From positions 186,001 through 250,000 of the forward strand of contig NW_026515445.1 of the NCBI RefSeq assembly GCF_014898815.1: a DNA stretch of 64,000 nt, read 5' to 3'. Source of the stretch: Panonychus citri (taxonomy: Eukaryota; Arthropoda; Arachnida; Trombidiformes; Tetranychidae). The number at the start of each line of letters is the position of its first letter. The stretch's first letter is position 1. The notes under the pieces are model-generated. The model had not been told where the DNA came from, did no database searches, and worked only from the letters and a program-made list of their open reading frames with translations. A program made the translations under genes and the position numbers. Positions 1-9,859 of this stretch are shown here, one piece after another.

Positions 1-602
1 ATGAAGGAAATTATTGAGATCGTTAAAGTTGAAAGGGTGACCAACCATTGAAAGTGACAAATGGATGGGTCATCGGGTATATTGGCCATAATTGCGACAC
101 AAGAAGCAGGAATGACCAAAATGGTGACCAACAGATGACTCAATGATAAGCTTACCAGGTAAACGTTACCTCGAACCTGGAAAGTGTCAATGACAACAAT
201 TGCCGAGATGACGAAAATACCTCCCATTGAGCCTAAAGTGGACACAAGGGAAAGTCCAATCAATTGAAATAGTCCATCCCAATTGGCATTATCGTCCGGT
301 AAAACTGGTCCACTTCCATAGGGATTACGTGTTTTCGGATTAATGTCAAAACTGTTTAATGAAGATGCTAAATGTGAATAATGATTATTGGACAGATTTT
401 GTATTGATGATGATGAAGATGGAGAAAGGGAGTTGTAAGTTATATTATTTGTTTCACTTGAGTTGATTGATGAAGATGTTATTGTTTGGTTAACGATTGA
501 CCACAACTGATCTTGAGTATCAGCGGATGGATTACCAATGGGATTTCCGGAAATTCCGGTGGACAGGTTGACCAGGGCAGTTGTAAGTCGATGTGATAAC
601 AT
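1..602 (-). CDS. Class A G protein-coupled receptor, 5' part, runs off left edge
   Basis: A reading frame opens at an ATG at 602-600, with an in-frame TAA at 623-621, and stays open for 200 codons to the window edge. The first ~108 residues are Ser/Asn-rich with many N-glycosylation sequons, as in an extracellular tail. Then come a TM1-like helix (about residues 110-138), the short loop FQVRGN, a TM2-like helix beginning VYLVSLSLSHLLVT and ending at a Pro, and a Cys at about residue 182 placed like the conserved TM3 disulphide Cys. The order matches rhodopsin-like receptors. Two hallmarks are changed: the TM1 Gly-Asn is Gly-Gly, and the TM2 acidic residue (Asp2.50) is His. A GT at 155-154 resembles a splice donor, but reading through it gives the coherent TM2, so I treat this as one exon. 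The ligand is unknown. I am confident of the fold and not of the subfamily. Confidence 0.75.
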   Translation of the reverse strand, partial: MLSHRLTTALVNLSTGISGNPIGNPSADTQDQLWSIVNQTITSSSINSSETNNITYNSLSPSSSSSIQNLSNNHYSHLASSLNSFDINPKTRNPYGSGPVLPDDNANWDGLFQLIGLSLVSTLGSMGGIFVISAIVVIDTFQVRGNVYLVSLSLSHLLVTILVIPASCVAIMANIPDDPSICHFQWLVTLSTLTISIISF

Positions 603-3456
603 TTTACCCTCACCTCGAACTTAGATTTCTCTTAGTACAATTTGGATCTTTTTCTTGTTTTCCTCCCTCTCTCTCCCTCTTTCTTTCTCTCTCTCTCTTT
701 AAGCAAATCAAAATTTCTTTTTTACTCAGAATCGACTTGCGATTCAATATTCGTAGTGATCTTTTCGATTGGAGATATTGCTTCGTTTCAAGCGATAGCT
801 GAGCAGGGAGTTGGTAAGTTACGATGATTAAGATTAGGGTTAAGAGAAAGAGAGAGAGAGGGAGAAATGTAGTGAGAGAGAGAGAAACTTATCTTCGAAA
901 AGATTTGTTCTAATATCTTATAAGACTTTTTCGAAACTACTGACAGAGAAAAAGTTCCCTGAAGACCTGAGCCTTTGTGTGTCCTTCTAACCTCTTTCTT
1001 CTCACTTGTTCACTATCTTACCCTCTTCCTTTTCTCTCTCTCTCTCTCACTCTTTCTCCCTCCCTCAATTGTTGTCTTCTTTTCTTCTTCTTCCTTTTTA
1101 CTCCCTTCTCTTTTTTGCCTTTTCAAGTTAATCTTTTCTTCTCTCTCTTTCGTGATCGTTTTTTTACCTTTGTTTGTCTTCTTCGTCTTCTTCTCCCACT
1201 ACTAAAGCTAATACTTGTTTCTGATGAGATGAAACTTCTTTCTCTTGAAACCATACGATAAAATTTATTATTCTGGAGGGACTTATTTTCCTGGTAAATT
1301 GGAAGATGATAATGATTGAAACAACAAGGAGTTAACAGGGAGTTAAATTTAAAGGTAACGAGCCCTTTGTTTCTGACATTTTCATGGTAAACAAATTAAT
1401 TCTGATTTAATTCTCATTCCAGGTTAATATATATTCAATAAGAGTTATAATGTAACATTAACACTGGAACAACAATCAGAGGAGATAAACAGGAAGCCAG
1501 GAAATGGTGATGGGAGTGAATCAAAGGGATTGACCAGAAGCTCAATGATCTGTAATCACTTATGTTTTTATGACAAGGATGAGGAAAAAGAAATAAAGTA
1601 AACGCCTTCCAAAAGGAGATAATGATGATGACCAAGGAAGAAGAAGAAGAAGAAGATGGAATGACAAAGAAGATGACAAAATAAGATGAGGAATTATTGT
1701 GAGAACGGACAGAAAATTGATTGGGATTTAGTGGAAATACAGGAAGAGAGGAAAGAAAATCTCACTCTTTTCTCCACCTTCGACTTTAAGTCTAATATTC
1801 TATTGATTTATTTCAATTTTGGATCAGATCGTCAAAGAAACTGCATCAAAATGACATTTAAGTTATCGTAGTTGATGAAGATGGAGATAAAAAAAAATGA
1901 TGACAAAACAAAGACACAAAAGGATAACTTGGATATTAGATGATAGATGAGATGAAAGTGGTTTCGAGTAAAATATCAATAATAATAGTTGAACCCATCA
2001 AAGTTTCTGAGATAAATGTTGAAAGAAATTGATTGTTTTCAGCTATTAATCATAAATTGTTATCATTTTTTACCTTCCATCAGCAGATTAAATTTAATTC
2101 AGTTTGTTTTCATCAGCTATTGTTCAATGTGATTCTTTTTATTTCTCCCAAGGAAAAAGTAATCAGATTGATTTTTCTTCTGAATCTTCAGATTCTTATT
2201 GTTTCCTTTTCTTATTGTTTATATTGATTTGAGATTACGATTTAATATTATCACAATTAAGGCTTAATTATTGTTAAATTGTTGTTTGTTATACTGTTTG
2301 GCTGTTGAAAGGCTGATGGTTGAAAGATATCAAGACGGATTGTTGATCAGATGATTTTTATTTTTACGATTTACTATGATTATTATTATTGTTATATTAT
2401 CGTAATAATAACTCACCGTCACCTTATTGACTTAATTTTGTGATGATTAATATTCACAATTAACTGGATTTAGAGATGTAAACAATTGATGATAAACAAT
2501 ATAATGTTATTATCACAATTGATTAAAAGTTTCACAAGCAATTGCAAACAGATGATTATGTTTATCTTGATTGTTGATGTTGTCTAAATGATTCAGTTTT
2601 ATGCTTTAAATATTGAATGAAAGTAATTTATTTCACACTGATTGTTGTATCTTGATGAAGATAAACACTCCATGATAATTTAATCATGATGATGTTGATA
2701 ATGATGAAGATGTTGATAAGAATAGCAAGAAAAAACCATCAAATGTAAATCCAACAAGTTGATTTTCTGTTAAACTGTTGATTGTTGAAGATGCTCAGTG
2801 TTAATGGATAATCACAATTAACTTGACACAGATAAATATTTATATTGATAAAATAGATTGTTGTTGTTAATTGTTTGATATTATTGTCACTGTTAATTAA
2901 TGTCTGCCAAGGAAATTATTATTCTAATGATGTTGATGAAAAAGTCACTCATTTGTTGATGTTGTTTCTAGGAGTTGGTGTTTATATGTTTACTATGTTG
3001 ATCCAACTAGATGATTATTGTTACTCCATCAACACTGAACAATTAACGATTCTCATTCTCATTTCAACTGAGTAAAAGATGGTGACTACGCTTTAATTTT
3101 CTTATAATCTTCATCTCACTCATCATCCTCATCATCATCTCTCTCTCTCATTGTTTAGTCAATTTTTTCTCTCACTTTTCCTTTCCTTTTCTGTCTTCAT
3201 TTGTCTTCTTTTTTTTCTCCTCCTTCTTTTCGTCATCATCATTTTCCTCTTCTTGTCTTCCACCTCCTCCTACACACACATACTCTCTCTCTCTCTCTCT
3301 TCCTTTCAATCTCTCTCGTTAACCTAATATTTTATCGACTCCCTTTTTCTACCTCCCTGTTATGTCATATCTTCTTGTTTCTCCATTATCATCATCTTCT
3401 TCATCTTCTTCGTCTTCCTTATCTTCTCTACCTTCCCTTTCTCTTCCTCCCTCTAG
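603..3456. other. Non-coding, polypyrimidine- and AT-rich
   Basis: This stretch holds long C/T-rich tracts (about 655-705, 1020-1200, 3120-3450) and AT-rich DNA with many short GAT/TGA-type motifs. The short frames here are low-complexity Ser/Leu/Phe translations of the tracts. The part next to 602 should be the 5' untranslated region and promoter of the GPCR gene. I see no convincing exon except the possible one that follows. Confidence 0.5.
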
Positions 3457-3586
3457 GTATTTATGGAAACCTGAATTGAGTTTCATAACATTTGGCTCGC
3501 TGTTCATGTGCTGTGTTATCTCACTGATTCTCATTTCTATGGTAATTCAATCTCTTCGCGGATTAGAAATAGAATCAATTGAGTAA
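3457..3586 (+). CDS. Possible 3'-terminal exon with one membrane helix
   Basis: A long pyrimidine tract ends in CTCTAG at 3451-3456, a textbook splice acceptor. The following 130 bases carry one extra base and then 42 codons plus a TAA stop. The encoded tail has about 22 consecutive hydrophobic residues (from LSFITFGSLF to ISMVIQ) and ends in an acidic tail. No upstream exon could be assigned and the product is not recognised. It could be chance coding downstream of a microsatellite-like tract. Confidence 0.25.
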
Positions 3587-4701
3587 TTTCATGATGAAAG
3601 ACATGAATTACTCTCGAATCATCATCCTTATCATCATTCATTATCATCATTTTCTCTCATTTTCTCTATTTTTTAATCGACGACCTGTTAGAAGTCAATC
3701 TTGAAGCGCATGAGTTTGTTTTGCATCTAATGGAATCAACTTGTTTATCTTAACTTATATCTTTTAATAACATTTCCAAATGATTCTGTCAATTTAATCT
3801 GCTTCATGGCTCCATCTTCAGATTTCAGATAATAGTTGAATCGTTGATGATTTGGAAACACATTAAATTGACACAATCAAATGAAACAATCAGAATAAAT
3901 ATCCAGTAATGATTTTTATTGTAATGTCCAGGTCATGATTAGAAATCAATCATTTCTGCTTCATTATTTCAATCACATAACTGATAATGTTTCTCATCTA
4001 TTTTTGGATTTGGATTACGAACACAACCAGGAAGAATTAACATCGACAGTCAATTCTTATTGTTAATTATCAGACCCTTTTACTACTCTCATGACGATGA
4101 TTATGCTACACCAAAGTTAATTATTCTAATCTAGGATCTGATTGCTGTTTTGATAAACATAATAATCAAGTTGACAATCGATTCCTTGGTCTTATTGCTT
4201 CAATTGGAATATCAATCAATCCATTTAGAGATTGGTGAACTTTGTTAACTATTAATATTATCGAGGAAAATTCATTAATCAGAGAAAACGGTTTACTTTT
4301 CATGGACTTTGATTAAATCATTTGCATGAGCAATTAAGAGTAAGTTTCATCAATTAACTGGTTCATATCATATTTGATAGTAAACTAAGTCTCCCTCTTT
4401 GAAATGATTTACTAATTTAATCCACATGAATTCTGATTTTCATCAATATCGTGAACATAAAGTCTCATGTAGTAAGAACTTTTTTCATGTCATTTTCTTA
4501 ATTATCTACTTACTCTTGATTGGAATTGTCTATGTTTTCATCATCACGAACCGGAAGATTAGTTCATCATGAACGATTAATCAATTGAATTGTTTCCTCA
4601 TTTTCGTCTGCACGATTTCTCGTAATATTCAATCAAAAATTCAAATTCTATGCAAATCTTTATGTCGATTAGTTTAATTGTTTGTTTTTCAAGGTTAAAT
4701 T
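3587..4701. other. AT-rich intergenic stretch
   Basis: No open frame with recognisable features. It is simple AT-rich sequence leading to the 3' end of the minus-strand NYN gene. Confidence 0.5.
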
Positions 4702-6162
4702 TTAAAAAATCTTGGTTAAAATCACTATGATGAAAATAATTATGAGAATGAAGCAAATAAACTTGAAAAAGCAACAACAGCAGCAATTATCATGACGCGA
4801 ATGAGTCTCAACAGGCTTAACAGTCGGTCTCATGAAATAATACGTTGGCTCGACGAAAATTGTGTCTTGTGATTGTGGTGCTAATTTCACGGGTCGTTGG
4901 GGTGGTTTTCTTGTTACAGTTGGCACAGTTGTTACAGTTGTTTGTTCCGGTAGTTCTTTGCTAATGGTCGCCGACAATTTAAGTCCATTGTGATTAGAAT
5001 TGTTGATTTTATCGGTGAAATGTTTCGCCTGGTAAGCGTGATGAACTTCCAATGAGACATAATCTCCAGCCGACGAAAATGATCTGTATGATTTACCAAG
5101 TATTGCGCTCAAATGATGACGACGTTGTAATTGGGAGTAACTATTAGGAAACCCGGTGAAAATTAAGTAAGCGATTGATTTTGATTTAAACGGTAATGAT
5201 AAGGTCGAAATGATTGAGGAGCGTCGAGCCAATGAAAATGAATTCGGGGTTAGAACTTTAAGTACATCTAATGTCTCTTGTCGAACTGTACTAACATTGT
5301 GTTTCTTCAGTTTATTCATGATAAAACTTGGAGGATATTGAACATATCTAACATCCAGAGGTAATTTGTGATACGGTTGATTCGATTTGTCACGAGCAAC
5401 GTGTTTAGCTAATTCTTTGCTGGGAAATCCAATCCAAACGCCGATTCCAGGACACTTAGGGTCATTTTCATCCAGATAGATACAATCCTTAATTGCTCCT
5501 TGATGTTCAAACATTGACTTTAAATCACTTTCAATTGTTGATACATAATTGACTTCGGGTGATAAGGTTACTTTGATTACGGCAAAGTCACAAGATTCAG
5601 TTACTAATCGTAAGTGTCCATCATTAAGCAAGTAAAGCTCATCAGCACTTACATCGAGTAAATCACTTCGTTGATTCTTACAATGAATTAGATAAATTTT
5701 AATTTTATAATGGATCCGGAATCGGAGTAGAGCTTTAACAAAATCTGTATCACCACTAATCAAGATTATATTACAACCAAATCCATGAAGTTTAACAAAT
5801 TGTCTGATGTATTGAATTAACCTTAAATCAGCAGCATTTTTATGATCATTAACATAATAGATCTTAACTCCCGAAGATTTAATTTGACGCTCGATGGGTT
5901 CGGTCACTCTACCACGTACATAAGCACAGATAAATTCAATCTCTTTTAATCCTTTCTGCCGAATCAATTTGTCTCTAATCAATTTGATAAACTGATCAGC
6001 TGATTGACCACATTGGACACTAACATTTTCAATATCCCAATAAACACCACAATTAATGTTGATACTTGATGAAATGTTGATTACAGTTGATTGTTGTTTA
6101 AATTTAGATCGAGCTCGAGAACGAGATCGAGAACGAGATCGAGATCTAGATGATCTTGTCAT
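4702..6162 (-). CDS. NYN-domain (PIN-like) RNase, type 1, C-terminal membrane anchor
   Basis: Single-exon gene. The frame opens at 6189, but the ATG at 6162 (MTRSS) matches the start of the paralog at 15349, so I prefer it (486 aa). Numbering from 6189: an RS-dipeptide stretch at 13-28; a NYN domain at about 45-195 with VYWDIENV (D52), NAADLRLI (D121) and ISGDTDF (D147, D149), the acidic residues that bind metal in NYN/PIN nucleases; an RRM-like region at 200-290 (VWIGFPSKELA); a second at 338-412; a Pro/Thr linker; then five consecutive Cys (469-473) before a 19-residue hydrophobic helix (474-492) with a five-residue tail. This predicts a tail-anchored, possibly palmitoylated endoribonuclease facing the cytosol. 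The NYN assignment is from motifs. Target and membrane are unknown. Paralogs lie at 9860 and 13472. Confidence 0.85.
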   Translation of the reverse strand: MTRSSRSRSRSRSRSRARSKFKQQSTVINISSSININCGVYWDIENVSVQCGQSADQFIKLIRDKLIRQKGLKEIEFICAYVRGRVTEPIERQIKSSGVKIYYVNDHKNAADLRLIQYIRQFVKLHGFGCNIILISGDTDFVKALLRFRIHYKIKIYLIHCKNQRSDLLDVSADELYLLNDGHLRLVTESCDFAVIKVTLSPEVNYVSTIESDLKSMFEHQGAIKDCIYLDENDPKCPGIGVWIGFPSKELAKHVARDKSNQPYHKLPLDVRYVQYPPSFIMNKLKKHNVSTVRQETLDVLKVLTPNSFSLARRSSIISTLSLPFKSKSIAYLIFTGFPNSYSQLQRRHHLSAILGKSYRSFSSAGDYVSLEVHHAYQAKHFTDKINNSNHNGLKLSATISKELPEQTTVTTVPTVTRKPPQRPVKLAPQSQDTIFVEPTYYFMRPTVKPVETHSRHDNCCCCCFFKFICFILIIIFIIVILTKIF

Positions 6163-6534
6163 GGTTGTTAAACTTAATTGAATGATCACAAAATTTACAA
6201 ATTTAATTAGCTTTTGGGCAAAAATAAGTTAACTGTTATTTGAGTCATCAATTAAATTCAATTGTCAAGTCAAATGGGTTCAAATAGTGTTATTTTTAAG
6301 GCGGTAAATTGAAGTGTCGTACTTTATGTTATTAATTTTGTTTATTTAAGTGTTGATCTAATTATAATTAATGAAATCTATGAAATGGCTACTTGAGGTA
6401 ACGTCAACATGTAATTAGATGCATACTGCTGAGACTGCAGAATATGATTGATACATTAACCATTAAATATATTGTTGAGTTGATTACGATTGTGAGGGTT
6501 GTGGTTAAACCAAGGTGGGTGTTTGCAAGCCACA

Positions 6535-6625
6535 ATCAAAGCTCGGTAACGGCAACTCTGATTCTTTAATTAAAATGATTGTTTTCTAATCGTTGGTTAG
6601 AAACACTTGACAGTTGCCCATAAAG
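6535..6625 (-). repeat. Array spacer module, six related copies
   Basis: A block containing a TTCTTTAATT core, a GATTGTT motif and an ATAAAG(T/C)TRCC-like end recurs in the same orientation at about 6535, 7090, 11410, 15870, 16442 and 20660. Most copies are preceded by a GTTGATTAYGATTG-like segment and by CAGTGCRAT. Every copy lies between the 3' end of an upstream gene and the start of a type 1 NYN gene or NYN pseudogene. It is a by-product of array duplication and may include shared promoter sequence. Confidence 0.55.
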
Positions 6626-6627
6626 TT

Positions 6628-6716
6628 GCCAATTCATGGGTAAAACAATGAGACCCAATTGATTTACTTTTAATGCAATCTAAAAGTAAATCTTATTGTT
6701 TTACCCATGAATTGGC
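6628..6716. repeat. 89-bp palindrome (potential hairpin)
   Basis: Arms GCCAATTCATGGGTAAAACA (from 6628) and its complement (ending 6716) match for 22 bases. Inside lies a second pair of GATTTACTTTTA-type arms. The related sequence near 15979-16045 has the inner ~46 bases in the opposite orientation. Confidence 0.85.
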
Positions 6717-7569
6717 ATTTAGCAATCAATTGGTATTGTTCATTTCATGAAGAACAAGTTTTCCTGAGTAAATAAGTTAACTGTTTTTTAATCATCAAAT
6801 GAGATAATTTTGTGCCGGCAAATTTAAATATCGCAAACTTTTGATATTAACTTCGGGTTGAATGTTATTGTAATCATAATCAGTTGAGTTTTAGAAATTT
6901 CACTTCAAAATTTACAAAATTTGTTTCCATTTTATTGATAATTTGGCAATATTAACATTCAATTTTCATTCGAGAGAAAATTCTGGAAACAATTCGGTAG
7001 CTATCAGGTTATCTCCTTGAGTTGATTACGATTGCGGGCGTTTTGGTTTCGTCAAAGTAGGAGTTTAACTATTAGATGCCCGTTTTAGTTCAGTGCAATG
7101 TCACTTCGATTCTTTAATTAGAAAGATTGTTAAAAAGGTTTAATTCTTTTCTAATCATTGCATAGAAACAATTGAATCATTAAAGTAAACAATTAATTTT
7201 CTGTATCAATGATTAACCTGTAAATAATCTGAGCAAACGCCCATCAACAATTGATAATAAAATATCATTAATTAATTTGATTCCATAATAAAAAGTCATT
7301 ATAACTTTTTAAGAGTCAATTTATTGAAAATTTAATTCAGCTATGATTTGGAATCAGGCCGAGAAATGATTTTATAATGAAAAGCGAATAAAATGATCTA
7401 ATTAATCAATATGCATTCTAACTCTATTAAAAAATCGCTCATGAATTATTAATATTCTGAATGAAAGAAATTGTATTTAGAACTATTTCAGATATGTTAA
7501 TTATAAAATCTTTAATGTTTTTTTGCCTCTCTCTTCAACATTGTTATCGTTCATACTATTTCCGTCTAA

Positions 7570-8799
7570 TTAGTAGACACCTCTTAGAATATCCCATAAA
7601 GTCTTATTCATAATTTCAGACCTTTCTTCAGGCATTTTACTGAGGATGGAAAACAAAGTTGCCCTTGATTTTGTTTGGACAGTTGATCTGTTAAAGGTTT
7701 CAATGATCTTAATAACCTCGTGATCATCGTCATCTCTGCGGAAAGCAACTGAATTGTTGTCGTGCCAAATTAGTCGAACTGAAATGTTCCATTGACTTTT
7801 AAAATAATTCTCCATTAGATCGAAATCAAAGCGGCCTGGAATACCAGAGACCAACACACACCTTATCATTTTACCTTTCTTAAAAGATAATATTGAATTC
7901 TTTGCCACTTTCCACGATTGTTCATATTCATAATTAATAGCCGTGCGAATAATGTCCATTTTTCTCTTTCGAACTGATTCTTCCACATCGAGCTCTAATA
8001 ATCTTTTAACTACATCTTCTGGTGGGTCTTTATATATATACTTAATCACGATCGATACATTAAAAAGTCCAAGATTATTTTTTGTTTTCACGACTAATCG
8101 AGCCATCTCTACGCATTCAAAGTTAATCCAATAGCAATTTCTATCACAATCAAAGTAAATCGCTTCTCTTGATCCTCCGATGTGACCAAAAGTTTCACCC
8201 AAAGTAGCTCTAACCACATTCTCATCTAAATTATTAGGTATTCCGGTGATCTTAACAGCGACTACGTTCACACGATCAGTTATCGATACCAATCCGTCGG
8301 ATGTGGTCATGAAGGTTTCATCAGCAATCGCGTCAAGTAAACAGGAAAATGAATCTTCCCTACGAACCGTATAAACAGTTATTTTATGGTCATTTTTGTG
8401 TTTAAATAGTCGCTTGATGAAATCACCATCACCAGTAATTAACACGATGACACTTTTATCTTTGTAAATTGAAACGAATTCATCAATCAACTCAATCAAT
8501 TTAAGATCCGCTGCATCATCACCTTTTTTAACAAATTTAACACGTTCAATATGAATTGAGTTCTTGACCAGAACAGAAGTTTGTCTTTCACCAATGTCTT
8601 TAGCAAAAATACAATTAAATTTCACTTCATTTAGCTTTTTAGAGTTAATCAAATCACTTCTAACGAAATCTATTAGTTTTTGTACTTTTGCTGGACTTTT
8701 ACTATATTTGGTATCTTTAATACCTTTAACATTTTCAATATCCCAAAAAATAGCAGTTGGTTTTTCAACACAGGATTCATCCAACTCACAAATAGACAT
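7570..8799 (-). CDS. NYN-domain (PIN-like) RNase, type 2, soluble
   Basis: Single exon, 409 aa. The NYN domain spans about 15-170, with IFWDIENV (D20), DDAADLKLI (D98) and LITGDGDF (D124, D126), so all the acidic positions are kept. An RRM-like region follows at about 178-262 (VAVKITGIP, then CYWINFECVEMARL), and a second begins with MIRCVLVSGIPGRF at about 312-385. No signal peptide and no C-terminal helix are present, which separates this subfamily from its type 1 neighbours. Close paralogs lie at 11931 (intact) and 32784 (broken); a more distant one is at 20936. Predicted role: metal-dependent RNA cleavage guided by the RRM-like regions (inference from architecture). Confidence 0.85.
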   Translation of the reverse strand: MSICELDESCVEKPTAIFWDIENVKGIKDTKYSKSPAKVQKLIDFVRSDLINSKKLNEVKFNCIFAKDIGERQTSVLVKNSIHIERVKFVKKGDDAADLKLIELIDEFVSIYKDKSVIVLITGDGDFIKRLFKHKNDHKITVYTVRREDSFSCLLDAIADETFMTTSDGLVSITDRVNVVAVKITGIPNNLDENVVRATLGETFGHIGGSREAIYFDCDRNCYWINFECVEMARLVVKTKNNLGLFNVSIVIKYIYKDPPEDVVKRLLELDVEESVRKRKMDIIRTAINYEYEQSWKVAKNSILSFKKGKMIRCVLVSGIPGRFDFDLMENYFKSQWNISVRLIWHDNNSVAFRRDDDDHEVIKIIETFNRSTVQTKSRATLFSILSKMPEERSEIMNKTLWDILRGVY

Positions 8800-9612
8800 T
8801 ATTTTTGAAACAAATAATAACTCATTAATACAAAAGTAACAAATTTCATCAAATATATGATTACTGACTAATTATTGATAATATTTCTGAATCGGTGTTT
8901 TTTTTATCATAATCAACAGGAGTCTCTACTGCAAACACCCATTCTTTACATTTTTCTGTAATGCATGAGTTTATTGAGTCTAAAATTACCTTTCAATCAG
9001 AGCTATTAAATCCTCACAACTAATCTAAAAAAAAGGTTGGAGTGGCAAATTTAAATCGCGTAATTCTTGTTACGAGCGCTGATCCAATAGATTGATTCAA
9101 TGAAATGACTGAAATATAACATAAAAGAAGCAAAATTTATTCTTCACTTGCAAAACAAGGAAATCCAAACATTCTACGATTGTACGAACGATAGTTATAA
9201 ATATGAGTACAAATATAAGATAGAAACTAAAATCACACAAAATTCAGGTCACTGATGTGCCGTCAATTACACGGCAGTTGTATTAAAGAGTAGCGAAAAT
9301 TGTTTCTAGTTAGTTGCAATAAATATTTACATACGCGAAATAACTGGCACTCAGAGAGTCCGTGACACAAATAAATTGTATTCTTGTTCTCGGCGATGTT
9401 TCAATGGTTTTTGATTATAACGTTAATTTTATTCGTTTCGAATTTGTTTTCTCTTGATAACGCCCAATAAGATTAAAATAGTTGGATACGAGTTTTCAGT
9501 CTAAGCAACTTTCGACAATCAATGAAATTATTTATTTGGTCCTTACGACTAACAGGATAGAAACATGAATATATAATAATATTTATGAGTAGAAAAATGA
9601 AATCAAAAAGTG
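8800..9612. other. Intergenic, no gene seen
   Basis: AT-rich sequence between the start of the type 2 gene and the 3' end of the 5S rRNA gene. It should hold the type 2 promoter near 8800-8950. A T-run used as pol III terminator for the 5S gene sits at the right end (A-run at 9606-9610 on the plus strand). Confidence 0.5.
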
Positions 9613-9729
9613 TCTACAACACCGGGGGTTCCCAAGTGGTCTGCCTCCCAAGTACTAACCCGGCCCGAAGCTGCTTAACTTCGGAGATCGGACGGGATCC
9701 AGTGCTTTCAGCTTGGTATGGTCGTAGAC
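9613..9729 (-). rRNA. 5S ribosomal RNA
   Basis: A 117-base match to the metazoan 5S pattern on the minus strand. It starts GTCTACGACCATACC, contains the internal promoter-like part AAGTTAAGCAGC followed by TCGGGCCGGGTTAGTACTTG, and ends GGTGTTGTAGAC. The first nine and last nine bases pair fully (one G-U) to form helix I. A TTTTT run two bases after the 3' end is a pol III terminator. It lies 130 bases downstream of the type 1 NYN gene's stop codon (9860). It looks complete, either an isolated 5S gene or a dispersed copy. Confidence 0.93.
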
Positions 9730-9859
9730 AAAAGGTCAGTTGATAAAACTCATTATAAAGCTGAGTTTGGTTAGGTTTCCGATCCGACAAATTTAATGGT
9801 GAAAATAACCCTTCTACTTGTGTCATTCTTTATCCATTCATTAATATATTTTGAAGACT

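Larger units (their letters stand above)
6163..7569. other. Spacer between type 1 and type 2 NYN genes, with repeated modules
   Basis: No gene is seen. The spacer carries the 89-bp palindrome at 6628-6716 and two copies of the array's ~100-bp spacer module (about 6535-6625 and 7090-7185). It should contain the promoter of the type 1 gene (just above 6162) and the 3' end region of the type 2 gene (below 7570). Confidence 0.5.

Noticed and set aside
150..160. Splice-donor-like CTG|GTAAGC in the GPCR gene
   Set aside because: Reading through it gives a continuous TM2 and TM3 start, so it is more likely coding sequence.
642..1261. Overlapping Ser/Leu/Phe-rich frames
   Set aside because: Translations of C/T-rich tracts with no conserved features.
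7943..8839. Plus-strand frames opposite the type 2 NYN gene
   Set aside because: They are antisense to a strongly supported coding region.
9614..9826. 70-codon minus frame
   Set aside because: It overlaps the 5S rRNA gene and is explained by it.
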